NCBI GenBank assembly: GCA_905221605.1
Contig: CAJNDS010000571.1
Coordinates: forward strand, 1-64,000
Length of the DNA: 64,000 nt
Source of the DNA: Symbiodinium natans
Taxonomy: Eukaryota; Sar; Dinophyceae; Suessiales; Symbiodiniaceae
Direction: 5' to 3'
Part shown: in pieces, positions 46,690 through 57,799 of the stretch
How the letters are laid out: each line of letters begins with the position of its first letter
How positions within the stretch are numbered: position 1 is the stretch's first letter
Notes under the pieces: generated by a model
Told to the model about the DNA's origin: nothing
Database searches by the model: none
Seen by the model: the letters and a program-made list of their open reading frames with translations, nothing else
Made by a program: the position numbers and the translations under genes

Positions 46690-49600
46690 CTCTTCCGGCG
46701 CAGACTCCGCAGCTGAGTGGAGTGAGCGAACGAGGGATTTCAATGCCATGCGCGCCTGTTGCAGACATCATACGAACCGTCCAAGCTTTTGCAAAATCCC
46801 AAATGAGCTTGGCACCTCTGCACGTGCAAACTCTCTCTGGTCATCCTTGACAAAGGCCTCCGCCTTGTGGACTTCCACAGCACTACTTGGTGCCACAAAG
46901 CCAAACATTGGCAGCAGCATACTCTCACACAGCATCCCACAGCTCAGTCGCCTCATTGAGCATCTCCTGAACCTGATCTCCACTTGGAAAGCGATCCTGA
47001 TCGATGGCAAGCTCGCCTCCACCGGCACAAGCCATTCAGTGGACAAACTGCGCTGTCAGTGCTTTGTGACTTTCTCCCTTTTTGGACTTGGAACTGCACT
47101 GCACTTGGCATCAGTTACTTTCGGGCATTTTCGGTACAGGATACAGAATGGAAAAAACTCTTGGGCAATTTGGGCACTGCTGTTGGTGACATAACAGAAG
47201 CAAAACAGCACGAAGTGGGAACCTATGGCCATATGGCTTTGTTGCCAGGGCCTCTTGGCCTAAGTGGAACCTTCTGGTGCAAGGGGCATTTCTACCGAGA
47301 CATACAGTAGCAGCATGCGTCAAACGGATTCCAGATTGGCCCCTGATGCTGATCACACCCATCGCAGTCGCTATCCCAAGTCGCTTCTTAGTGACCCTGC
47401 GTGACGTTTCCGAATGTTCCGAGAATGACGGTGTATGTAGGCAATTGGCTCATGAGCTCTCGGCGAGCTGCCTCTGCATCCTATTGCCCCTGTTGGTCTC
47501 TGTGAGCATGGCAACGCTGAACGAGACAAAGAGTCGAGTGCCACTAAGTATTTGCCTGGCTGCGTCGAGCCGCACTGGGTTAAGGTTAAGACCATCAACA
47601 CTGCAGTTCACTTCACTCTGCCGTGTGCTTGCCGAGATCCGCACTACGCTTGCCAGAATCTCTGTCGGATGCTTCCACAGTGAGCAGGCCACTTTCATCT
47701 ACCTGAACCAGTTATGGCCCAGTTATGGCAGAAAGAAAGTGAAGCGCTCGGGGGTTGGCAAAAGCATGGCAAAAGCAACTGCGATCCTTGAAAAGCACCT
47801 GGATCTGCGGTACTCCTCTCGGAGCTGCAGGGATGCCTCACAAGGACATCTCCGAGGACACTTTGAGAGAGCAACTTTTCCAGCGAACACATGCGAACAA
47901 GGTAGCTGGGTAAGCCTTTGATTTGGAAGCTGCCCAGGAAGTGATTGTTGCGGGCCTCCAAATCTCACGCGCCCAGCGCTTACACATGGACCAAGGTTTC
48001 TGAGCAGCTCGCCATTAGCCTTTCGCCCTGAAAGACTTTGACAGTCGCCACTTCCTGTACTGCAAGTTTAATGATGGTGGCAGGATTGCTTTGGGTTTGC
48101 GAAGCTCTGCCACTGAGATCTCCTGGTTGTCCTTGTGGGTAGAAAACAGCATCCTCAGCGTGACTACACGCTGGCAGTCAGCAATCATTGCGATATGTAC
48201 GCTCCTCTAGGCTGCAATTTGAAACCAAGCTTCGAGTGCTCTGCTGGCAACTGCATGTTGCGCTGGAGGACTGTGGTCATGAAGCCGCCAGCCTGAAGAT
48301 GAAAGCCTTTGCATACTTCAAAATGGCAAAAACAAGGTACACAAGGCTGTGAGGACCGCGCGGTCTGAATGCCGAGCGAGAGCGGAATGACATCGATGAG
48401 GCCACCGTACTGTGACTTGTGCAGGGCTTGCGGGGGACATCACAACAAATCGCACAAATTAACCAATGCGCCCATTGGTCGCGCCATGGTCCCACACTAT
48501 GGTCCCTCTCCTCCAAGTTCTCCTCAGAACTCATGGAGGCAGCCTGCAGAAAAAGATACTGCCACCACTTGCCATTTGTCCAAAATCACTCGTGCCGCAG
48601 CAACTGGCTAAACACCGTCGGCGTGCGACCTGTATTGCGGCCCCGTGAGCCACAACTTCATCTGGATTTATTCTTCGCGTCAGCCTGAAGAAAGTCACAT
48701 TTCAAGGCTGACATCAAGGAAGCGTTTATGCGATTTCAAACTCACTGTGGCAGCTTCGAAATCGGTCTGGGAGCTCTTTACCATCGAAGAACCTGAAGTG
48801 GCTCATGCATAGCCAAAAGAACATCACAACTGCCGGAACATTTGAACAACCTCTTGAGACAAGACATCCAAGGCAACTTGCTGAGGAGGTGCTGGCTCAG
48901 CATCTGCTGCACTTTCGGGATGCGCGAAGAACCGCCGGCCAGGATGACCTCACTTGAAAAACCCTTCTGAGCCCAACAACACGTGCAAAGCCCAGGTTGC
49001 CCGGCAGTGGTCACCTCAGACTTGTGCAGCCCCGCATCTTTCAGAGCTGACTGCACAGGCTCCAAGGTCCTGTGCAAAAAAATGTGTGCAAAAAACTGTG
49101 CACAAATCTCACCAATCTCCTACCAGCCAGATCTCAGTCCTTCTGAAAAGCTCGTCGTTGAGCTTCTCGAACTGTGCTCGTGTCCTAGGCACACGAGAGA
49201 ACCTCTCAGAACCTCCGAAGTGGCGTGAAACAAACAATAGCCAAACCGCAGCACAAGTTGATAGCGACGCTAAGTGTACTGAGTGATGCTTCCGGAAGAG
49301 GCTCAGAGTTTCCGTCAGCGGAGTGCCACCAACGTTCACCGTGACGGATGCCTCTTGTTTGACTGACCATACTGATGGCTACAGTGATGGCTACAAGAGC
49401 GTTTAGTCGTGAAGCCGAAAGCGGTGCACCTGTGGCACTGTGCTCAGCTTTCGCTTAGCCTTTGCGCAGCAAACATGAACGACAATAGCTCCGTGCAAAG
49501 CATCAGGCTACCCACATTGAAATACCGATTGCATGAGAGAATATAACATGAAACTCCAACCTTCTCCACTTCAACATGCAGGACTTCCAGCAGTTGGGCG

Positions 49601-52600
49601 TCGGATGAGATGTCCTTGCAATCAATCTGACCGGGAACATTCGAAGCTTGCAGGCCGCAAACACCGAAACTCCTTGCTGCTCTTCTTCTTGAAGCTATCT
49701 ATCCTTGGTTTATCCAGGGCATCAAGACTCCAATGACCAAAAGGCAGGGCTCAGCCTTCCTCACGGCAGAGGATGCAAGATTCATGCCCATGTGCGCCTG
49801 CCCCTTGTTCGGTGAGCAGAACACAGCATGACTGCTGCTCTTGCAAGGGAGTCTCAGGTGTTTCATCACCCGGCGGTCGAAGTCCTCCCCACCGAGGCGT
49901 GGGTCCCCACTGGTTGCCAAGACCTCCATATGGGATGCAGATAGTTGCACAATCGACAGCATGTTTCCCACATGTTTCCCACATGTTCCCAAATTCCCCC
50001 ACATTCCCCTGCCCACCTGAAGAACGCTGGGGCCACCTTTCAGCACCGACACATCACCTTCGAATTCCAGGGTGGCAAAAGCAGCGGCAGCATGCGTCCT
50101 CCTTTCGAACATGTTAGAACCTGACCGCAGCCGAGTTGCAGGTACCGCCACCAAGATCGTAAACCAAGATGACCTCCTGATCGCGACTATTTGGAAAGGA
50201 CTATTTGACTATTTGGAAAAGAATCTTTGCCAAGTCGGTGGTCCTCCTCCTTTTTGTCCTCAGACAGGTGCGGCGCAGCTGTGCTTGGCTTCAGACCAGT
50301 GCAAGCGAAACGTTAGACTTCAAAACGTTGCCCGCAATAGGTTTGCAAAAAGGCGGCAAGAGATGTTTCCGAAGGCTGCGGAGACGCGATGAGACACTGT
50401 GGAGTAACGTGTGTAGCCTCTCACAGTGGATCCCGAGCCTGTTGCACCTCAACCCCCTGAGCTCACCGGGGCAAATCAAAATTTCTGGACTCCGGATCGC
50501 AGATAGTGGCTTAGACCTACTGAAAGCAAGTCATCACAGAATGTTGCTCAAGATGGGGACTCCGAAGATGAAGATGGTGGGCCGAGGCATTCCCCCAAAC
50601 CCCCGTAGCACTTGATGTTCTCAGGAACACAAGCTTGGAGACTCCTAGGACCATGCCTTTGTTTCTCAATCGGTACGACCTTCAACAGCGTCAACGTGGC
50701 CAAATCAGCAAATCGGGAGTTGGGGTGGGCCAAATAAAATCGAACGGAGAGGGGAAACAAAAATCATGTAAACATCAAGAAAATCTGCCCTACCCCGTAT
50801 CAAGAAAACTTCATCAAGAAGAACTGACTAAGCAGTCCAGTACTTGCACGGCTTACAAAGACTGGGGCATCGGGGTGGCTTCAAGGAGCGGGTGGTTTGG
50901 GCGGGCGCAGCACACCCCCGCCTAATTTGCAAACACAATGAGCACATGTGAGCACGATCGGTTTGGAAAAGGCCTCTATCAGAATACATAATTTTGACAA
51001 ATTCAAAGTCGGATAGCAAAGCCCAGAGAACCAAGGGACCAGAGGACCACGGGACAAGAAGAACCCAGCAGACCAGAAGACCAGAGCAGGAGCAGCAGGG
51101 ACCAGGGCTTCGGAAGAACCCAACAGACCAGCAGACTCGGAAGACCAGGGGAAGGGAGGAACCAAGCTCTCCGGGCAAACTTGCTTTTGATGCCCATCAA
51201 TTTTGTTTTTGATGCGCTCAATGTTTATTGATGCCTATCAACTTGTTTGATACCTATGCCGAACGAATCCGCACGCAACCGATGCTTCAGGGCTGAGGAT
51301 TTGAATGGGATCTGACATGGCCATCCTTCGGCACGCACGTTGTTTCTAGCATCAGCATCCGTGAACCAAGGGCGGGAGGTTCAAAGCTGTTCTTTAGGTG
51401 TAGTGTTGGTCCTTCCGAGTTCTTCTTACAACTCAGAACTCGGTGGTCTTCAAGTGCAAAGGCACAACAATTCCGAAACAGCTCCAGCCCGACTCAACGT
51501 GCGCAAATAATAGACCCATAAGCAGAAAGCTGGCAGCCATTGCATGACCGAGCATCAAAACCATAGGCCACGGCAGCAGCCGTCGGCCTCTGCACAAGTT
51601 TCTCTATCTTGTGCCAGACTTGGCATGCCCGCTAGGGCTGTGTGATTCTGCCGTACTTGAGGCACCAGCTCGTTGATGATTTGCAAGATCCTGAAGACAT
51701 GCAGCAAAGGAAAGTGCACAGTTCTCTTCACGCACAATCCTCTTCAGCTGCTGACTTGCGGGCGAGTCTCTCAAGTCCCGCAAGACTAGCTGCACTCTTC
51801 ACAGCTTTTCCTTGCAGGGTGATTGCGTTCTAAAGATTAAGCAGTCATGTTGGGCTGTGAGAAGCCTTGCCACTACTCTCATAACAACCGTGGCTCAAGA
51901 GTTTTAAAAAACCTTGGATGCCACAGGCCGATAACTGTCACGCAGCTGCTTGTCATTCCTCGCACAATACTTGCGACCGTGTAGCGCTGTCTGTCGTTGA
52001 AGAATGCTGGAACGCTGACGACCTCATGAATGCAAATGATGCTTAGCACATCTTAGCACACAGCCATCAACAAACTTGTACATGTCATCATCATCATCAT
52101 CATGATGCCCTTGTTTGGTGGCCTCTTGGAACCGCAAACAAGCGAAAATCAGGAGAGATCCAAGCTCAATCGGTTTGAGCTTTTCGGTCTAGCTCGTTTC
52201 TTCCGTCTCGTCGGTCTTGTGGGCAGTGCTCCAAGTTTTGCGACCCGTCTCTGCTTTGACCCGCACGAACACTACGGCCCAAGGGTGTGTCAAGGAAGCG
52301 ATCGAACTTGACTGGCAAGGAAATGAACAAGATAGCGACCCGTGAGTGAACGAGAAAAAATTGGATTGGTGATTACACAATCGCAACTTTTACACAAAGC
52401 CCTTGTAAACTGCTGTTGTTCACTCGAGGTTTTTGGCAAAGTTTGACAATTACAAATAAAGACAACTCAAGACTCAAGATGTTGACAATGAACTACAAAA
52501 GATCGCGAAAGGAACGAGCATTGAGAGACTTCTGTGGAGGTTTGAGCCAGAAGAGTAGATGCTTCGGGTCTAGATTGTCGGAGGGTACAAGGCTTGGGTT

Positions 52601-55600
52601 TGGTTTACGTTCATGATTTAGGGATGTTTAGGGCACTCCGTGGTGCAGTTGAATCGGAAAGTGTTCCCGTTCAAGGTTAAGGTCAAACCTGTGAGCTAAC
52701 ATGTGAAAGCTGGAGGGTTGGGTGAGAAATTCCCCGCGACCAAGGCCGAAGCAAAGGGGGTTTATACATAGATAGCAAGCAAGTTCCAACAAATTATGCT
52801 CTTGATTGCCTGTCTTGTTGAGAAGCTTTCTCACACTGCTAGTGACCCGGCCATGCAAAGACTCCAAGAGCCCTCTCCACTTCAAAATTGAATCGCAAAG
52901 CTGACCCGAAAACGTGAATGCCAGGGAAGTCCAGGTGTAGGAACCACACCCCGCCACGCATGGGTCCCCAAAGAAAAACAACACTGTGAAAAGAAACGCA
53001 ACACGCATGTACCCCACCGTCTGAGAACCGAATTCCACTGATCCAAGATCCACTCCCGGACCAAGTTTCGAAATCTTTCTGTAAACATTGAGTTACAACA
53101 TGCTGGGATCCAAGATTCTTCCAGGACTCTTGGGATGCGTTTGGCTCTTATCGCATATAGTTTCAGACCTTCAAGATGCAGCAACTACTGGTACACACGC
53201 GAAGAACGCCCGATGCTCTTGGCAGCTGCTCTTTTGCATCATGCAGAAGCACCGCACGGACGCCCCAGAAACAACAATCCGCCGAGGCCTCGGGCCGAAG
53301 GTGTATAGGTTGTCAGAACAGGCACCCCCCTCCAAATCCTCCCCCCAAGCCCAAAGCCACTTTTCGGCCCCCTTTTTTTGCTTCAAATGGGTACCCCCCC
53401 GAGGAGAGGAGGGCCCCCCCCCACCCCCTACCCCCCCCCCACCCCGCGCCCCCAAAACCCCAAACCCCACCACCCGCCCCCCAACCCCCCCCCCCCTTCG
53501 CCCCCCCGCGTTTTCGAGGCTCAGGTGTGGCGCCTTCGAGGTTGTAACGTTTTTGAATAGAGACTTAAGAGGACTTGGAGCCAGCTGCGGCTTATTTCAC
53601 ATGAAAGAAGAGAGGCAGCCCGGGTTCCTCCGGGCTCGAGGCCTTGCGGGGAACCCTTTAATAGTATTATAAGCCCGGGTCCCCAAGGCCTCGAAATCTT
53701 GCAAGCTAAAGGGGTTTTGGGATTGTCGATCGAAAGGCCTCGAAAACCCATGAGTGAGGCCTCGGGAGGCCTCGAAATGCCTCCAAAGGCCTCGAACGCC
53801 CGAAGGGTGAGAGCACGGCCGGGGACGAGCCGAAGAGTCTAAGCTTAGCAGGGGCCTGGCTCAACCCTACGATCAATCCAAGCCGAACCGTCTCTTGAAC
53901 CCTAAACCCAAAAAAACCCTAAACCCCAAAGCATGAACCTTGAGCCCTAAGCCCTCAATCCTAATTAACCCTCAACCCTAAACCCCAAACCATAAACCAT
54001 AAACCCGGAACCCTAAACCCTAAACCCAACCCTTATTGCTTGGGTCCAGCGACTTGGGCGCTGCGGAAGCACCATGCTCACGCGGATGCGCTGGGCCGGG
54101 CCGAGGCGGGTCGCGTAGCGTTAAAATTAAAATGTAAACACCCATGACGTCAGGGTTCGCAACACCAACCGTAGTTGACAAGCAACACACATTCACACAT
54201 CTCACACCTGCAAACACTTGGAATGCAACTAGAATGACTTGGCTCCCGCATGATCATGATGCTTCGAGGCTCGATCGTGACGTAAGCCCTGCTGTGTTGG
54301 CTCTGTTGTGATGTGAGTGCTGGCTGGTCTTTGGAAAATGTGATGCCAAGCTGGTTTGTGACCTACCTTCGCTGAGGTAGGGACCGCATGCTTCACTGCT
54401 CTGCCCAAGTATTTCTCGGCACGCTCCTTCCTTGGTGTCAGTAAACTGCACAAGCACAGATTTGTAGTTCGAGGTCTTCTTTCAGGCCAGGCTCAATTCT
54501 CTGAGAAGCAGTGCGGCGATCCTAGGCTCAGTGATCTCTCCGCACTTAGTTCACCAACTCAGCTGACCTCGATGAACACACGCGTGGCGACAAAAATGTA
54601 CGTGATCACTCCAGGGGGGGGGGGGGGGCGGAGCCAGGGGGCCGGAAAGGGGACAGGGGTGGGTGGCCCAAGCGGGGGCGGGGGAAGGGGGGGGGAACGC
54701 GAACAGCCCTGATGTCCAGCTGAGTCCAGTTTACAGGAGCTTTGCAGGAGAGCGACTCCTCTGGCTTCAGAACTTTCTCCTCGAATGGGCCATTGACCAT
54801 TGACGTATCATGCGAGTGCATTGGCAAGCAGGTTGCGATGTGCTTAGTTGAAGAGAGCACGAGACTGAACTGTCCTTGCCATTGACAGTCACGCTGACGG
54901 CAGCGCTGCCATCAGAGTCAGCGACCACCTGTGCTCTAGAAAACAGACGTGAACAAAGACCCGATTGAAAAAACGGAGCGTCAGGGCGCTGCCACCTTGA
55001 ACAACATCATCTTGCTGTCCCTCTGCACACCCGCATCCTGGAGGGCTCAAGACATCAACAGGGCCACGCAAACTGCAAACACTACCCCTGATCGGAGATC
55101 CTTGTAGTCGCGGCCCATGAGACGTTTCACGTTGGACCTCAGACAACAGGAGAACTTGCAGACCTATTGGTTCAGCAAGCATCACAAGTAATCTGCGCAG
55201 CTGCGAAAACCAAACGTTAACAGCTCAAAACATTTGCTCAACCAGCAGTATTTCATGGCAACGGCTCTGAAACAGGTCTGAGGCACATTGTCTGCGCAGG
55301 GAACAGCACGCCGTGATCCTTCGCAGCCTCACCGATCAAAGGCACCTGCACTCGACAAGGCCATGAGGCCGGCAAGAGGGTCGAAGGCCCGACTAGGCCT
55401 TGCTCACAGCCATGGGATCTGACGACTGCATGCTAAAAAAGCGACTTGTCAGGGTCTTCTCCGAATGATACACCAAGAAACCTAGCAGTGTGGGGCTATG
55501 ACCAGATTAGTTGCGCGATGTCGAAACTCTTCTTCAAATCATGGCATGCGCCGGACATCTTGGCTCCTGCCTCCTTGCCTTCTGGGAAAGCTACAGCAGA

Positions 55601-56160
55601 CGGCATAATTCGACTGCCTGCAGCTGACTTGATGTCGCAGGGGATCTCTCTAAGTCGCAACATCTTGCCAAACATCTTGGCAGCCACCCGTGGCCTTCAC
55701 TGCTTGGAATTATCTCCACTGCGCCACCCCTGAGTATCTGTGCACTTGGAACCACTGCTACAGGACAATCTGGTCACCTGCAACTTCTGCTCCGTGCAGG
55801 AGCCATGCCATTGCATGCAAGGCACTTGTAAACTGCGGCACAGGAACATGTGGTGCCAAGGTCAATTCCTTGCAATGCCAAGCCGAGTTATTCGCTGCGT
55901 CGGGGACCCCTGTTGTCGAACACTTTTGTGAGAAGCACTGGAACTGGTAATCGGCAAAGTTTGTATCTACGCCTCCAAGCTGGCTTTAGGCACTAAACGC
56001 CAGTGAGACGCAACTTGGCAGTCTAGTGCTGTGACCAACCACCGCATCTCAACGCACATTTTGCAGCAATGATTCCAATGACCGGCCCATCGACGGCTGC
56101 CTGCTCCCCTGTCGCCAGGTGGACTGCTGCAAACACAACCACCGTGCGGACCGTAGCCAT
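46690..56160 (-). CDS. Hsp70 chaperone of ER-luminal (BiP-like) type, ~30 small exons
   Basis: ATP-driven chaperone; the ER location is inferred from the signal peptide. Motifs in order: MATVRTVVVFAAVHLATG start (56160), GIDLGTTCSCAAVY (55868), VEIIPSSEGH (55719), RIMPSAVAFPEGK (55613), LIGEAAKDH (55340), NVKRLMGRDYKDLR (55134), KERAEKYLGRAVKHAV (54433), VVSVPAFFNDRQR (52022), RILQIINEL (51695), AAAVAYGFDAR (51583), VILVYDLGGGT (50178), DVSVLK (50055), MEVLATSGDPRLGGEDFDRR (49929), DISSDAQLLEVL (49617), AKRKLSTVPQVH (49465), TRAQFEKLNDELFRRT (49186), RTLEPVQSALKDAGLHKSEV (49076), VILAGGSSRIPKVQQML (48953), INPDEVVAHGAAIQ (48682), IDVIPLSLGIQT (48398), GGFMTTVLQRN (48285), ATVKVFQGERL (48050), NNHFLGSFQIKGLP (47955), IPAAPRGVPQIQVLF (47842), VDESGLLTVEASD (47700), EMLNEATEL (46980), EAFVKDDQREFARAE (46865). 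Both phosphate loops are intact. No KDEL-like end was found. Confidence 0.85.
51035..51165. repeat. Degenerate AGACCAG-rich minisatellite in an Hsp70 intron
   Basis: GAAGAACCCA(G/A)CAGACCAG occurs twice (about 51057 and 51113) with AGACCAG/GGACCAG elements between. It lies in the intron between the exons at 51.55 and 50.18 kb. Confidence 0.7.
51187..51241. repeat. Three hairpin-like TTGATGCC(C/T)ATCAA copies in an Hsp70 intron
   Basis: TTGATGCCCATCAA at 51187-51200, TTGATGCGCTCAA at 51209-51221 and TTGATGCCTATCAA at 51228-51241. The TTGAT and ATCAA arms are complementary in the first and third copies. Confidence 0.85.
53318..53512. repeat. C-rich low-complexity tract in an Hsp70 intron
   Basis: CCCCCC runs are interrupted by short A/T/G groups, for about 190 bp. 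It includes CACCCCCTACCCCCC and a final C9 run. Probably intronic in the Hsp70 gene. Potential i-motif/G-quadruplex former (inference) and prone to assembly error. Confidence 0.9.
53630..53805. repeat. Cluster of GGCCTCGAAA motifs
   Basis: AGGCCTCGA or AGGCCTCGG occurs at about 53685, 53733, 53757, 53767 and 53787, with GAGGCCTTG at 53637 and GAGGCCTCGG at 53284. It is an irregular short motif array, not a regular tandem repeat, and sits between the C-rich tract and the CCCTAAA-like tract. Confidence 0.7.
53895..54035. repeat. Interstitial degenerate telomere-like (CCCTAAA) tract within an Hsp70 intron
   Basis: CCCTAAACCC, CCCTAAGCCCT, CCTCAACCCTAAACCCC, CCATAAACCC, and CCCTAAACCCTAAACCC: many degenerate copies of CCCTAAA over about 140 bp. 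The TTTAGGG type is known from plants and several algae, including dinoflagellates. It lies in the ~2.35 kb intron between the Hsp70 exons at 54.4 and 52.0 kb. Confidence 0.9.
54613..54692. repeat. G-rich tract with G16 or longer run
   Basis: A run of G interrupted once by C, then GGGGCCGGAAAGGGG-type sequence and a further GGGGCGGGGGAAGGGGGGGGG run. Intronic in the Hsp70 gene; potential G-quadruplex (inference). Confidence 0.9.
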
Positions 56161-56164
56161 CCAT

Positions 56165-57735
56165 GGCCAGCTCCTAGGCGAGGTTGAAGGACACAGATGC
56201 ATCAACATGAACTTTGCAATCAACTCAACTTAAACAGGGACCAATGTAGCCCATGTTCAGAAGGGGCAGAAGCAGCAGAGAAATAAGTTGACGCACACAC
56301 CGAACGGTGTAGCTCGGTCTACATCCTAAGGAGGTTTCCAGGAGTTAATTTCACCCTGGTAGTGAAGCTTCCTGCCCGCTTCCCTCAACAAAGGAGGCAC
56401 ACAGCAGGATCGGGAATTGGATTCTTCCATCGCTGGCCCGCAACCTGCACCTCCGCCTCTGGCCTCCCTGTGCACTCTCCGAGGTAGCTCGTCGCGTGCC
56501 AAGAGTGTGACGTGCATGCGAGAGGACTCGATGCACGAAGGAACAGGCTTCCATCGAATCTAGAGCGCTTTGTCGCACAGACCTCCATGGGGCTCGGAAC
56601 TTTAGTTTAAGTCTCTAGATGTCTCCAGTGATGCACACTGACAAATTGACACGTGCGGCTCAGTGGCAGCACTGCGCCGTGAAGCCGCCGCATGGACAGC
56701 AAGTGCACGGCAGTGCAGCTATCAAGTTTAGTGCATTGGTGCATTTTTACGGAATGTATGCGGTGAGGCACCTGTGCGGCGACAGTGCTTGCCTAGCTCG
56801 GACTTGTAGTCGAAACTTTGGCCTGCAATCCTAACAACACTAGCAAGAAGTGCTCATTGTGTCTGAGTGCAAAGGAAATGATTTGCTGAGAAAGGTGCAC
56901 GACGTGTTTGCTGTCATGAGTGTCGCTATCTATGCTTGATTTGGCTCGCTTGCCAAGGCACCAGATTCACATCTGGAATCCGGACATTCCTGAAACTTCA
57001 TAGTGGCCGTGCCCTCCCCGGCCCAAGAGCCAGCAATTCCAACCACTCCGCAAGTCTCTCAGATCGCCTGAGGTCAAGGTCGGTGGGCGTCATGTGACGT
57101 CGCACGTCTGAGGAGCGCACACCCCTCCAAGTTTGCGAACTACACGCATAACTTTTCGAGGATACCCTCCTCCATTTGGGACTACACTAGCTATTTATTT
57201 TGTGGCTAGTGAACGAAGCGAAAAGCCATGCGCGAGACGCTAAGACTCTAAGATACTCCATATGAGCCCCTTGATCAGGCTCATGGAAAGCAAAAATTAG
57301 AGGGATCGCCAACTGTCGCTAGATCATGCCTCTGTCTTTCATACACAGTGAGAAGCACATGAGCATCAGATGCCTTCTTGACAGTCGACTTCACCAACTA
57401 ACTTTTCCTTGATAGCATAAAGTGCACATGCAAGGAAAACTACGCACAACAGTGTGTTTCACACCAGTGCACCTCTGTGCAGAAGCAGCGTATTCGAGCG
57501 CTACACGTTTGTGCCGACTAAGCTCAGAGTTAGACATCAACCTCCGGCAGGAATCTGCTAGGGGTCAGAACTTTAGAACCAAAACGTCAGAAATGGCAGA
57601 CCGCCTGACCTCAAGCTGATCACATGCCAGCTACACAGCAAATGGGGCTCCAGCTCATAACCTTGCAGTGGCTGAGGCTCCACCCCGACCTTGGGAGACT
57701 CTCAGAAGCTTTCAGGATGGTACACCGATTTCACT
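56165..57735. other. 5' flank of the BiP-like gene, no recognised gene
   Basis: No coding motif found. The promoter of the minus-strand Hsp70 gene should lie at its left end. No TATA box is evident, and dinoflagellates generally lack one. Confidence 0.4.
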
Positions 57736-57740
57736 AACTT

Positions 57741-57797
57741 CCTAAACCCTAAACCCTAAACCCTAAACCCTAAACCCTAAACCTTCGGCCCTAAACC
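57741..57797. repeat. Interstitial telomere-like (CCCTAAA)n, ~6 exact units
   Basis: Six consecutive CCCTAAA units, then a CTTCGG break and one more CCCTAAAC. It lies between the two Hsp70-like genes. Unlike the 53.9 kb tract, these units are exact. Confidence 0.95.
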
Positions 57798-57799
57798 TG

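Noticed and set aside
51885-51905. CCGTGGCTCAAGAG on the plus strand as a spliced-leader relict
   Set aside because: It lacks the CATTTTG core, lies inside an Hsp70 intron and points in the opposite direction to the gene.
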